This document shows, piece after piece, positions 1-7,902 of a stretch of 30,339 nt of DNA (position 1 is its first letter; every line of letters starts with the position of its first letter). Under the pieces are notes generated by a model. That model was not told the origin of the DNA and did not search any database. It saw nothing but the letters and a program-made list of their open reading frames with translations. Made by a program: the position numbers and the translations under genes. The stretch comes from an uncultured Eubacteriales bacterium (GTDB taxonomy: Bacteria; Bacillota; Clostridia; Oscillospirales; Oscillospiraceae). Location: contig URGI01000017.1 of the NCBI GenBank assembly GCA_900547315.1, forward strand, positions 1-30,339, read 5' to 3'.

Positions 1-81
1 GAGATTGCAGAGTGCAGCTTTTGTCGCGAGGCGGAAGCGGAACGGTGCAAGCTTCTTCTGACGAGACGGAAAGACGCACTG

Positions 82-1329
82 TCAGGCGTGTCTGCCCTCG
101 TTAACCGATACTATCTGGCGCACCGTGCACGCGCGGCGGTGGGCTATCGGCTTCCAGCCCGGAGAGACGAAGAGCGACACGACAACTATCGGCAGGTATG
201 TCAGCATGAACAGCGGGAAGGTAAACGCGTACAGCACCTTTTTGAAGCTGGAGCAGTGTATCTGGCGCCACTCGCTGACCGTGGTTATCGCGCCGAGCGC
301 GAAGAGCGTGAGGTAGAGGTTTGCCACCAGCTGCGCGACCGACAGCAGCAGGCCGGACAGGTCGCCGCCCGCAAGGAAGGTCTGGATCGCCGCCGCGACA
401 TTTACCACGATGCTCACGCAGCTGAGCACTGCCGCCGGCATGATGTTCATCGCCATGTCGTAGCAGGAAAAGCTGCCGCCGAACATGCCCTTCATCAGGT
501 CAAGCCCGTAGCGGCCGAACACCTGAAGGTAGCCCCTCGACCAGCGCAGCCGCTGCCGCCACGACTGACGGAAGTCGGTGGGCTGCTCGTCATACAGCAC
601 CGCCTCGCGGCAGTAGCCGATCTTCTCGCCGTGCACCACGTTGTCGATCGTGAACTCGATGTCCTCAGTGAGCAGGAAGAAGTGCCACGAGCCGATGCGG
701 TCGAGTATCTCCCGCGTAAACGCGAAGCCCGTGCCGGACACCGCGCAGCTGCTGCCGATCGTATAGCGCGCGCCGTTGAGATAGCGCGACTCGCGCAGGA
801 ACCACAGCGCGTAGCCCGCGGATATCCAGTTGTCGCCGTAGTTTTTGGAGTTGCGGTAGCTGGTGGCGATCTTGTAGCCGTCGGACAGGGTCTGATCCAT
901 GTGGCGTATGTAATCCGGCGCGATGACGTTGTCGGCGTCAAGGACGAGGTACGCGTCGTACTCGTGCGGGATGTGGCTGAGCAGGAAATCCAGCGCGTAG
1001 CCCTTGCCGACGTGCTGCGTGTCAAAGCGCTCAAACACATGCGCACCGTGACAGCGCGCCGTCTTTGCGGTGCCGTCGGTGCAGTTGTCGGCGGCGACAT
1101 ATATATCGATAAGCCCGGACGGGTAGTCCTGAGCGTTGATGCTGTCTATCAGCTCTGAAATTACCGCCTCCTCGTTGCGCGCGGCGATGAGCACGGCGAA
1201 ACGGTGGAGCTTGGGCGGCTTATGTGCGGTGCGTCTCCCCCGCCAGCTTATCGGAATATATATAAACTGGTAAGCATAGCATACGAAGAAAACACAGGCT
1301 ATGATGAAGTTTATCTGTTTTATAGACAT
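82..1329 (-). CDS. Processive family 2 glycosyltransferase, membrane-bound
   Basis: The 415-residue protein has the GT2 layout: an N-terminal membrane segment, a GT-A catalytic domain and a C-terminal group of membrane helices. Visible motifs are the nucleotide-binding region around AADNCTDGTA, the metal-binding LDADN, the acceptor-side EDIEFT and QRLRWSRG, which fits the QxxRW signature of processive enzymes such as cellulose, hyaluronan and NodC-type synthases. It therefore probably polymerises or adds sugars from a nucleotide-sugar donor at the membrane; the product cannot be told from sequence. I chose the ATG at 1329 because GAGGAGG lies just before it; a longer frame to 1356 has no such site. 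A TATAAT at 1358-1363 (as ATTATA on the + strand) with a weak TTGTTC upstream may be its promoter. The gene is monocistronic as far as can be seen. Confidence 0.85.
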   Translation of the reverse strand: MSIKQINFIIACVFFVCYAYQFIYIPISWRGRRTAHKPPKLHRFAVLIAARNEEAVISELIDSINAQDYPSGLIDIYVAADNCTDGTAKTARCHGAHVFERFDTQHVGKGYALDFLLSHIPHEYDAYLVLDADNVIAPDYIRHMDQTLSDGYKIATSYRNSKNYGDNWISAGYALWFLRESRYLNGARYTIGSSCAVSGTGFAFTREILDRIGSWHFFLLTEDIEFTIDNVVHGEKIGYCREAVLYDEQPTDFRQSWRQRLRWSRGYLQVFGRYGLDLMKGMFGGSFSCYDMAMNIMPAAVLSCVSIVVNVAAAIQTFLAGGDLSGLLLSVAQLVANLYLTLFALGAITTVSEWRQIHCSSFKKVLYAFTFPLFMLTYLPIVVVSLFVSPGWKPIAHRRACTVRQIVSVNEGRHA

Positions 1330-1357
1330 ATACTCGCCTCCTCGGTAGTATGGCAAA

Positions 1358-1387
1358 ATTATAGCCCTCGGCCGCTTTAAGGAACAA
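1358..1387 (-). promoter_or_regulatory. Possible promoter of the glycosyltransferase gene
   Basis: On the minus strand TTGTTC and TATAAT are separated by 18 bp and lie about 30 bp before the chosen ATG. The -35 match is poor, so this is tentative. The rest of the 1357-1630 gap holds only this, the promoter of the next gene and a short TTAAG/CTTAA inverted repeat near 1400. Confidence 0.35.
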
Positions 1388-1554
1388 GCGGCAGGATGTT
1401 TAAGTTTTGCTTAAGCCCATGATACCCGCCGCGCCGCAGCGCTGCCATAGCTTTGCCTTACAAAATCCGCGTTTTGTCTTACATTTTTGTAATGTTGTCG
1501 GGGTTATTTACAGACTTCTCCATCAACGCGGTGCTGGAAATCGGGCGGGCTTTA

Positions 1555-1563
1555 TGCTATAAT
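1555..1563 (+). promoter_or_regulatory. Extended -10 promoter of the Mbeg1-like gene
   Basis: TGC followed by a perfect TATAAT gives an extended -10 element. No good -35 hexamer lies 16-18 bp upstream, as is common for extended -10 promoters. The start codon follows about 68 bp downstream. Confidence 0.5.
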
Positions 1564-1630
1564 ACTTTGCAGCAAATATTCTGACGAAAATATTTGAACA
1601 GCAGTTAAAGCAGAATTAAGAGGAAATTTA

Positions 1631-2725
1631 ATGGCGAATATTTTTGATTACATCGCGTGGCGCGGCGACCTGCGCTTCGACTTCCGCCCTTTCAACGAGT
1701 TGGACGGGCTTGTCCTCTGCCGCATGTCTTACCTGCCCTGCGACAATATCCTCGGCGAAGCGCCGATGAGCCTGCCGGAGCTTGCGGACGCGCTCAGTGC
1801 GCATCCGGAAACCGAGGAGCGGCTAATCCGCCCCGACGATATACGGCTTCTCAAGGCGGCGGCAGAAAGCGAGCGCTTCCGCGGGATGCTTGTCTGTAAT
1901 TATGTAAACCAAATTGAGCTTGAAACGCAGACGCAATTCTCCGCGCTGTGCTACATACTTGAGGACGGCAGGCGCTTTGTCGCTTTCCGCGGCACGGACA
2001 CGACGCTGGTCGGCTGGAAAGAGGACTTCAACATGGCGTTCATCTGTCCGGTTCCGGCGCAGCTGTCGGCGGTGAAGTATCTTGAGCGCATCGCGGCCGG
2101 CACAGACGGAGCGCTGATGCTTGGCGGGCACTCCAAGGGCGGCAACCTCGCGGTGTACGCCGGAGCGTTCTGCTCCGAGGCAGCCCAGCAGCGGATCGAG
2201 CTTGTATACAATTTTGACGGCCCCGGCTTTGACCAGAAGATACTCGATCAGGCGGGCTACGATGCGATATGCCCGCGTGTGCGCACCTTCGTTCCGCAGT
2301 CGTCCGTGGTTGGGATGCTGCTCGGGCACGAGGAGCAGTACACGGTCGTGCACAGTCAGGAGACGGGGTTGACCCAGCACAACATTTACACTTGGGACGT
2401 TGAGCGCGAGAGCCTGAGCTATCTCGACACGGTGACGCACGGTAGCCGCTTCATTGACCGGACGCTCAAGGACTGGCTCGCGGGGATGAGCGTAGAGCAG
2501 CGCGCGGTGCTGGTCGACACCGTGTATGAGGTCATGCAGCAGACCGGCGCGCGCACTGTTCCGGAGCTGAAGGCCAACTGGTTCGGCAGCACGCGGGCGA
2601 TGATCCGCGCGGCCGGAGCTTTGAATGAGGACGACCGCCGCAGCGTCATGCGGATGCTGCGTCTGCTCATGCAGAGCGCCATAGGCGAGCTGTCAGGCGC
2701 GGATAAGGAGACATCGAAAGCATGA
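1631..2725 (+). CDS. Mbeg1-like (DUF2974) alpha/beta-hydrolase-fold protein
   Basis: This 364-residue protein matches the DUF2974/Mbeg1-like family found in many Firmicutes. The central part has a lipase-like stretch, FVAFRGTD near residue 117, then GGHSKGGNLA with the presumed nucleophile Ser168 in a GxSxGG elbow, and an FDGPGF segment after it. No signal peptide is visible, so it is probably cytoplasmic. Family members are predicted hydrolases with unknown substrate; activity here is inference. The ATG is preceded by AAGAGGAAATTTA, a reasonable ribosome binding site. It stands alone between its own promoter and a strong terminator shared with the convergent LCP gene. Confidence 0.8.
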   Translation: MANIFDYIAWRGDLRFDFRPFNELDGLVLCRMSYLPCDNILGEAPMSLPELADALSAHPETEERLIRPDDIRLLKAAAESERFRGMLVCNYVNQIELETQTQFSALCYILEDGRRFVAFRGTDTTLVGWKEDFNMAFICPVPAQLSAVKYLERIAAGTDGALMLGGHSKGGNLAVYAGAFCSEAAQQRIELVYNFDGPGFDQKILDQAGYDAICPRVRTFVPQSSVVGMLLGHEEQYTVVHSQETGLTQHNIYTWDVERESLSYLDTVTHGSRFIDRTLKDWLAGMSVEQRAVLVDTVYEVMQQTGARTVPELKANWFGSTRAMIRAAGALNEDDRRSVMRMLRLLMQSAIGELSGADKETSKA

Positions 2726-2728
2726 AAA

Positions 2729-2754
2729 AACACCGGAATTTTCATTCCGGTGTT
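2729..2754. terminator. Bidirectional intrinsic terminator
   Basis: An 11-bp perfect stem, AACACCGGAAT with ATTCCGGTGTT, closes a four-base loop. It has T-rich sequence on the right and an A run on the left, so it can work for both convergent genes. Confidence 0.9.
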
Positions 2755-2777
2755 TCTTTTATAATCTGTTAAAGTGC

Positions 2778-3828
2778 TCAGCCCTCGTACTTGATGTTCT
2801 CGTAGAGGAAGTCGTGCAGGATCTGAGAGTTGGTCTCAAAATCGACCGCGAACAGGGAGCGTCCCTCCATGCCCAGCATTCCGCCGTAGGAATCCGGAAC
2901 AGGGATCGTCATCTGGTCGAACTCCACGCCGAGGAAGTTCGGCGCATAGCTCATGAGCTTCACAAGCTCAAGCTTCGTCAGATTCGTCCTGATCATGGGC
3001 AGGATAGTGTCGATGAGATTATTGAGCGTTGCGACATCCGCATTCTTCACGCCGTCGGCGCAGGCCTGAATAACGGTGCGCTGGCGCTTGATCCTCGACC
3101 AGTCGCTGTCGATAGAACGGAGGCGGCAGTAGCTCAGAGCCGCTGTGCCGTCAAGATGGAAGACGCTGTCGCCAAGCGGGGTCGCCGTGCCCTTGATGTG
3201 CGGATACTCCGCGCCGGTGAGCGTGACGTCAACGCCGCCGAGCACATCGACGATGTCCTTGAGCGCCGTGAAATTGACGCGCATGTAGCGCTCGACGTCC
3301 AGATTGAAGCAGGTCTGGACTTCCTTGACCATCAGATCTGCTCCGCCGTAACGGAAGCAGTGGGTCAGCCAGTCGTACTGCCCTTTATACTCGCCTTCGA
3401 GAATGGGAACGCCCATGCCTCGCTCAAGGCTGACGAGCTTCGCAGTGCTGTCCTTGAGGTTGAGGCTGAGGATCATTATAGCGTCGGATCTGGCCGCATC
3501 AGAGAAATCGTATGTACGCTCGTCGGTACCGAGCAGGAGGATGTTGAAGATGTCCTTTTCTTTCCGGATCTCACCGGCGGGCAGCTCGGAGGGAGCACGC
3601 TCCTCAAGACCGGAGATATCGACGATATCCCCTTCCTCCTCGTCCGCCTCCTTGCTCTCCGTGGAGCTTATGGGCGTAAAGGTAGTGTCAGGGGGTGTCA
3701 TATTTGACAAGATCAAGCTTGCTGTTTATAAAGATAACAGCAGCGATTATAACCACAGCAAATACCGCCAGGACGATTAAAAGCAGCTTCGCCCAAAAGG
3801 GCATCTTACGGCGCTTTTTCAAATGCAT
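2778..3828 (-). pseudogene. LytR-CpsA-Psr (LCP) family protein, frame broken at a C5 run
   Basis: LCP proteins transfer cell-wall glycopolymers from undecaprenyl phosphate to peptidoglycan outside the membrane. The first frame starts at the ATG at 3828 with a basic stretch and one membrane segment (residues about 11-34), then ends after KLDLVKYDTP at a TGA. The second frame, +1 relative to it, carries the whole LCP domain: LLLGTDER, RSDAIMILSLN, SLERGMGVPI, YGGADLMV and YCRLRSIDSDWSRIKRQR. Joined at CCC-TGA-C (about 3690-3698) they give one protein of about 349 residues, the normal size. The second frame alone has only a TTG start and no membrane anchor. The break may be a one-base mutation, a sequencing indel or programmed +1 frameshifting. 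AGGAGG lies 12 bases before the ATG, which is rather far. Confidence 0.8.
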
Positions 3829-3862
3829 ACTGTATATGCACCTCCTTGTGTTATTAAAGAAG

Positions 3863-3892
3863 ATTATAACATATATCGGCATATATCGGCAA
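3863..3892 (-). promoter_or_regulatory. Promoter of the LCP gene
   Basis: TTGCCG and a perfect TATAAT are 18 bp apart on the minus strand, about 35 bp before the LCP start. The spacer region holds a tandem ten-base repeat, ATATATCGGC twice (3871-3890). Confidence 0.65.
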
Positions 3893-3905
3893 ATTATGCA
3901 ATAAC

Positions 3906-3933
3906 ATACCGCAGCGAAATCTCGCTGCGGTAT
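3906..3933 (-). terminator. Hairpin after the rubredoxin gene
   Basis: A 12-bp perfect stem (ATACCGCAGCGA with its complement) and a four-base loop lie about 20 bp past the rubredoxin stop. The following sequence is only moderately T-rich, so termination efficiency is uncertain. Confidence 0.65.
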
Positions 3934-3954
3934 CGCTTGATAGCTATTATCCGA

Positions 3955-4089
3955 TCACTCTGCAGGGCTGAAGCTGTCCTTCCCCGCGCCGCAGAGCTCG
4001 CAGGCGAAGTCGGCGGGAAGGTCTTCAAATTTCACGCCGGTCTCTTCCTCATCATAGACCCAGCCGCAGAGCTCGCAAATATATTTCAT
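3955..4089 (-). CDS. Short rubredoxin
   Basis: This 44-residue protein is a mononuclear-iron electron carrier. Two CELCG knuckles, Cys5/Cys8 and Cys30/Cys33, supply the four iron ligands; VYDEEETG and KFEDLPADFAC are typical of rubredoxin. It is 8-10 residues shorter than the usual 52-54 because the loop after VYD is missing, as in the 45-residue rubredoxin known from Desulfovibrio desulfuricans 27774. The ATG follows GTGAGGT at good distance. It has its own promoter and terminator. Rubredoxins commonly feed electrons to flavodiiron proteins and to rubrerythrin-type peroxidases; a flavodiiron gene lies about 6 kb away, so that partnership is a reasonable inference. Confidence 0.93.
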   Translation of the reverse strand: MKYICELCGWVYDEEETGVKFEDLPADFACELCGAGKDSFSPAE

Positions 4090-4128
4090 AGCTGACCTCA
4101 CTTTCTGTGCTCACACATCCACAAATCA

Positions 4129-4157
4129 AATTTACAGCAGCGGAGCAAAAAGGTCAA
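4129..4157 (-). promoter_or_regulatory. Promoter of the rubredoxin gene
   Basis: TTGACC and TAAATT are 17 bp apart on the minus strand. The -35 element begins immediately after the T tract of the rnf terminator, so rubredoxin is a separate transcription unit. Confidence 0.6.
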
Positions 4158-4159
4158 GA

Positions 4160-4196
4160 AAAAAGTCGCCAATGTAATGCACATTGGCGACTTTTT
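4160..4196 (-). terminator. Intrinsic terminator of the rnf operon
   Basis: An 11-bp perfect stem (GTCGCCAATGT), extended by A/T pairs, with a five-base loop, is followed on the minus strand by a run of T. It sits just past the rnfB stop. Confidence 0.92.
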
Positions 4197-4208
4197 AAGA
4201 ATTGCGGA

Positions 4209-5006
4209 TCACTTACCGAAGTAGTTGATGATGTGACGCGGGCAGATATCCGCGCAGTGGCCGCACTGTACGCACTTGGAGGTATCGACGACGGCTAGGT
4301 TATCGACGACCTTGATGGCGTCAGCCGGGCATTCGCGCTGGCACTTCATGCAGCCGATGCAGCCGAAGTCGCACATCTTCATAACCTTTGCGCCCTTATC
4401 ATGGTTGCCGCAGGCAGGCATGATCTTCTGGCTCTCGGGAATGAGCTTGATGATGCTCTTGGGGCAGGCGTCGGCACATGCGCCGCAGCCAACACAGCGG
4501 GCACGGTTGACCTTTGCAACGCCATCGACGATATGTATCGCGTCGAACTGGCAGGCTCGGGTGCAGTTGCCGAGACCGATGCAGGCGAAAGTGCAGGTCT
4601 TGTTGCTCTTGCCGCCGAACAGCATGGCAGCGCGGCAATCGACGGGGCCGGAGTAGTTGAAGCGCATCTCGGCGTGTCCGGCAATGCCGGAGCAGGGCAC
4701 GAAAGCGACCATTTTCTCAACATCGGCGCCGGAGACGCCCATGATCTCGGCTATCTTTGCCGCAGCCTCTGCGCCGCCGGCAACGCACTTATTGGTAGGT
4801 GCTTCGCCTCTGGCGACAGCGGCGGCATAGCCGTCACAGCCGGGGTATCCGCAGCCGCCGCAGTTTGCGCCGGCCAGACATGCACGGACTTCCTCCTGCT
4901 TGGGGTCTACTTCAACGTGGAATATCTTGGACGCATAGGCGAGCAGCGCGCCGAACACAGCGCCGAGTACACCCAGCACCGCAATGGCGAGAAGAATAGA
5001 TTTCAT
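4209..5006 (-). CDS. rnfB: Rnf complex subunit B, iron-sulfur protein
   Basis: RnfB is the entry point for electrons from reduced ferredoxin into the membrane-bound ferredoxin:NAD+ oxidoreductase. The 265-residue protein has an N-terminal membrane helix (about residues 3-25), then the four-cysteine motif CGGCGYPGC...C of the Fe-S domain, then several ferredoxin-type clusters: CVGCGACADACP, CIGCMKCQRECP and CVQCGHCADICP near the C-terminus. It is the last gene of the operon, starting 18 bases after rnfA with a GGGAGGG site, and ends before a strong terminator. The number of 4Fe-4S clusters cannot be proven by eye but at least four cysteine sets are present. Confidence 0.97.
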   Translation of the reverse strand: MKSILLAIAVLGVLGAVFGALLAYASKIFHVEVDPKQEEVRACLAGANCGGCGYPGCDGYAAAVARGEAPTNKCVAGGAEAAAKIAEIMGVSGADVEKMVAFVPCSGIAGHAEMRFNYSGPVDCRAAMLFGGKSNKTCTFACIGLGNCTRACQFDAIHIVDGVAKVNRARCVGCGACADACPKSIIKLIPESQKIMPACGNHDKGAKVMKMCDFGCIGCMKCQRECPADAIKVVDNLAVVDTSKCVQCGHCADICPRHIINYFGK

Positions 5007-5024
5007 ATCTTTACGCCCTCCCTA

Positions 5025-5609
5025 TCAGAATATCTTCATGCCGCTGAAGCCCATGAAGGCGAGAGCCACAAGAGCAGCGGACACGAGGCAGATGGGGAAT
5101 CCCTCGAAGCATTCGGGGTACTCGGCAAACTCAACACGCTCACGCACGCTTGCAAACAGGACGATCGCGAGCAGGAAGCCAAGGCCGCCGGTGATGCCGT
5201 AGACAACGGATTCGAGGAAGTTGTACTTATTCTGAACGTTCAGCAGAACGACGCCCAGAACGGCACAGTTGGTGGTGATAAGGGGCAGGTAAATGCCCAG
5301 CGCGGAGTACAGCGAGGGGATGGACTTCTTGAGGAACATCTCGACGAACTGAACCAGCGCCGCGATTATCAGGATGAACGCCAGCGTCTGGAGGAACGCG
5401 AGGCCGAGCGGGACGAGTATGTACTGGTCAACGACCCAGCAGATGGCGGACGCAAGACCCATGACGAAGGTGACCGCGAGACCCATGCCGACGGCGGTAT
5501 CGACCTTATTGGAACAGCCGAGGAACGGGCAGCAGCCGAGGAACTGCGAGAAGATGAAGTTATTGATGAGTATCGCGCCGAGGGAGATGGAAATTATTTT
5601 AGTAAACAT
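5025..5609 (-). CDS. rnfA: Rnf complex subunit A, integral membrane
   Basis: RnfA is one of two homologous six-helix subunits (A and E) in the membrane core of the Rnf pump. The 194-residue product has six hydrophobic segments and the conserved FSQFLGCCPFLGCSNKV stretch; a cysteine in this region together with one in RnfE holds a membrane-embedded Fe-S cluster in characterised complexes. Its ATG overlaps the stop of rnfE by one base (TAATG), which points to translational coupling and equal stoichiometry. The length is normal for the family. Confidence 0.97.
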   Translation of the reverse strand: MFTKIISISLGAILINNFIFSQFLGCCPFLGCSNKVDTAVGMGLAVTFVMGLASAICWVVDQYILVPLGLAFLQTLAFILIIAALVQFVEMFLKKSIPSLYSALGIYLPLITTNCAVLGVVLLNVQNKYNFLESVVYGITGGLGFLLAIVLFASVRERVEFAEYPECFEGFPICLVSAALVALAFMGFSGMKIF

Positions 5610-6313
5610 TATTCATCCTCCTCCTTTTTCTCTGCCGCGGCAGCTTCTTCTGCAAGCTGCTTTTTCTTTGCGGACTTTTTGAGCGCATACTGCATGGCAG
5701 CGATCAGCACGCCCAGCGTAAGGAAGCCGCCGAAGGGCAGGACCAGAATAGTCGCGCCGTATTCGGGGTTGAAGATCTGGATGCCGGCGCCGGTGCCGTC
5801 AAGCGTGAAGCGGAAGCCGTTGGCGATGTCGATAAGACCGCCGCCGAAGGTACCGCTGCCGAGTAGCTCACGCACAACGCACATGACTATCAGCACGCAG
5901 GTGTAGCCAAGTCCCTGGAAGACACCGTCGAAGAAGGACGGGCCGATGGGGTTCTTCTGGCAGAATGCTTCCGCGCGGCCGATGATGATGCAGTTGACGA
6001 CGATAAGCGGGATGAACACGCCGAGCGCGTCGCTCAGCGCGGGGATGAACGCCTGGAGCAGCAGGTCAACTATCGTAACGAAGCCCGCGATGACGACGAC
6101 GAATATCGCCAGACGTATCTCATCGGGGATTATCTTACGGATAGCGGAGATAACGACGTTGCAGCAGGTGAGGATGATGAGAACGGACAGACCCATGCCC
6201 ACGCCGTTGAACAGCGAGGTGGTGATCGCCATGGTGGCGCACATGCCTATCTGCTGTACAAGAACGGGGTTATTGGTGATGAGGCCCTCTTTAAACTGTT
6301 TCTTAATGTTCAT
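5609..6313 (-). CDS. rnfE: Rnf complex subunit E, integral membrane
   Basis: RnfE is homologous to RnfA and packs against it in the membrane to pass electrons across. The 234-residue protein begins FKEGLITNNPVLVQQIGMC, typical of RnfE/NqrD, and has six membrane segments with a LTCCNVV cysteine site. The C-terminal tail after about residue 210 is unusually charged (AKKKQLAEEAAAAEKKEEDE) and low in complexity; such tails vary in the family. AAGGAGG precedes the ATG, 12 bases after rnfG. Confidence 0.97.
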   Translation of the reverse strand: MNIKKQFKEGLITNNPVLVQQIGMCATMAITTSLFNGVGMGLSVLIILTCCNVVISAIRKIIPDEIRLAIFVVVIAGFVTIVDLLLQAFIPALSDALGVFIPLIVVNCIIIGRAEAFCQKNPIGPSFFDGVFQGLGYTCVLIVMCVVRELLGSGTFGGGLIDIANGFRFTLDGTGAGIQIFNPEYGATILVLPFGGFLTLGVLIAAMQYALKKSAKKKQLAEEAAAAEKKEEDE

Positions 6314-6325
6314 TCGGCTGCCTCC

Positions 6326-6859
6326 TTAACCAAGAGATTCTACTACGTTGATCGCGTTTGCGACCGCATCGGCGACTGCCTTGGAGGTTATGGTCGCGCC
6401 GGTGAGCGCGTCTATATCGTCCACGGTGATGGTGTCGTTCTGACCGATGAAGGAGTCACGGAACTGCTCGCCTCGCTCGGAGCTGCTGGCCGCGATCGCG
6501 CCGAGGCCGGAGGTCTCGGAGTGGGAGATGATGGAGATTCCGGTGCACTTGTAGTCGTTGTCAACGCCGACAACCATGGTGATGGAGCCCTGAGCTCCGG
6601 AGAAAGTGGTCTGCACAACGTAGCCGCTGCCATTGCTGGCCTTCTCCACGGCGTCGATGGTGGGATCCTCGGAGTACTTTGCGCTGTCAACCGGCTCGTA
6701 GCCATCGGATGCGAGGACTGCGGCGTAGGCCTTTGCGGTCTTTATCGCCTTCTGCTCGGCGATGGGTCCCTTGGTCAGCTCGTTGATGCCGCCGAGGATG
6801 CCCGCGACGATAGCGCAGACGAGGAAGAGGATAAGGGTAAGCTTAACTATCTTATTCAT
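6326..6859 (-). CDS. rnfG: Rnf complex subunit G, covalent FMN protein
   Basis: RnfG carries FMN bound through a phosphoester to a threonine and lies on the outer face of the membrane. The 177-residue product has one N-terminal membrane helix (about 5-25) and the flavinylation motif in DALTGATITSKAV near residue 155, where the last Thr of TGAT is the expected attachment point. The middle region, including GISIISHSETSGLG, is the usual FMN-binding domain. It starts two bases after the rnfD stop, with AAGGAGG inside the end of rnfD. No ApbE flavin transferase is present in this window, so it must be encoded elsewhere. Confidence 0.96.
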   Translation of the reverse strand: MNKIVKLTLILFLVCAIVAGILGGINELTKGPIAEQKAIKTAKAYAAVLASDGYEPVDSAKYSEDPTIDAVEKASNGSGYVVQTTFSGAQGSITMVVGVDNDYKCTGISIISHSETSGLGAIAASSSERGEQFRDSFIGQNDTITVDDIDALTGATITSKAVADAVANAINVVESLG

Positions 6860-6861
6860 AA

Positions 6862-7902
6862 TTACGCGCCCTCCTTTGCCGCTTTCTTAGCGGCCTTCTC
6901 TGCGGCGATGTCTTCCTTGGAGACGCCGAACTGATGACGGCGGAACGCCTTGTCGATCGCCCAGGTGCAGAGGTTCATGATAAGGATACCGTAGGACACG
7001 CCTTCGGGGTAGCTGCCGAAATAACGGATGAGCACGGTCAGCGCGCCGCAGCCGACGCCATAGAGGAGCTGGCCGGGAAGCGTGACGGGGCTGGTGGCGT
7101 AGTCGGTCGCCATGAAGAAGGCGCCGAGGAACAGGCCTCCGCACAGGAGGTTGTACATCATCCACTCGAAGTTGCCGTAGCCCTCGTGGCCGAAGATAAG
7201 GGTCAGCAGCGCGACGGTGCCGATGAAGGACACGGGGATACGCCAGGAGATTATCTTGCGGCAGATGAGGTAGATGCCGCCGACGAGGAGAGCGACCTTG
7301 CTCGCTTCGCCGAAGCAGCCGGGCATGATGCCGAGGAACATGTTCAGGTAGCTGTAATATTCAGGCATGGGCTTGCCGGCATAGAGGTAAGTCATCGGGG
7401 TAGCCATCGTGATGCCGTCAACGGTCTCGATGTTCATGCCCGCCATAGCGGAGGGTATCGTCCACTGGGTCATGATGACGGCGTAGGACGCGATGAGGAA
7501 CGCACGGCCTGCGAGAGCCGGGTTCAGGAAGTTCTTGCCGATGCCGCCGTAGAGCTGCTTGACGACGATAATCGCGAAGAAGTTGCCGATGAGCGGCAGC
7601 CACCAGGGGGAGCTTGCGGGCAGGGTCATCGCAAGGAGCATACCGGTCAGCAGTGCGGAACAGTCGCCGATGGTTTCGGGCTTCTTGAGGAGCTTGCGGT
7701 ATGCCCACTCATAGAAAACCGCGGAGAGCATCGACACGGCGACCATGAGAACGGGCTTCATGCCGAATTCCCATGTTGCCATTGCCAGCGACGGCAGCAA
7801 AGCCAGCATCACGTTTATCATGATGCGGCGGGTGTCCATTCCCGTCCTTACCTGCGGCTGATACGCAACGTCAAGGACGATTTTTTCTTTTTTCTCGCTC
7901 AT
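6862..7902 (-). CDS. rnfD: Rnf complex subunit D, integral membrane flavoprotein
   Basis: RnfD is the large membrane subunit with a second covalent FMN and is thought to form part of the ion path. The 346-residue protein, from MSEKKEKIVLDVAYQPQVR, has about ten hydrophobic segments and the motif DGITMATPMT near residue 180, where threonine carries FMN in the family. The frame stays open for 47 more codons upstream, but that part lies inside rnfC; the start at 7902 overlaps the rnfC stop by one base (TAATG). The C-terminus is rich in Ala and Lys (AAEKAAKKAAKEGA). Confidence 0.96.
   Translation of the reverse strand: MSEKKEKIVLDVAYQPQVRTGMDTRRIMINVMLALLPSLAMATWEFGMKPVLMVAVSMLSAVFYEWAYRKLLKKPETIGDCSALLTGMLLAMTLPASSPWWLPLIGNFFAIIVVKQLYGGIGKNFLNPALAGRAFLIASYAVIMTQWTIPSAMAGMNIETVDGITMATPMTYLYAGKPMPEYYSYLNMFLGIMPGCFGEASKVALLVGGIYLICRKIISWRIPVSFIGTVALLTLIFGHEGYGNFEWMMYNLLCGGLFLGAFFMATDYATSPVTLPGQLLYGVGCGALTVLIRYFGSYPEGVSYGILIMNLCTWAIDKAFRRHQFGVSKEDIAAEKAAKKAAKEGA

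Noticed and set aside
1..81. A partial gene at the left edge
   Set aside because: The 81 bases before the glycosyltransferase stop show no convincing frame or motif.
2778..3716. The LCP catalytic frame as a complete gene from its own TTG
   Set aside because: It would lack the membrane anchor that LCP proteins need, has no ribosome binding site, and joins perfectly with the anchor-coding frame.
4401..5906. A 501-residue open frame on the plus strand opposite rnfB and rnfA
   Set aside because: The opposite strand has clear Rnf motifs in overlapping genes; the plus frame is a low-complexity shadow produced by G+C-rich codon use.
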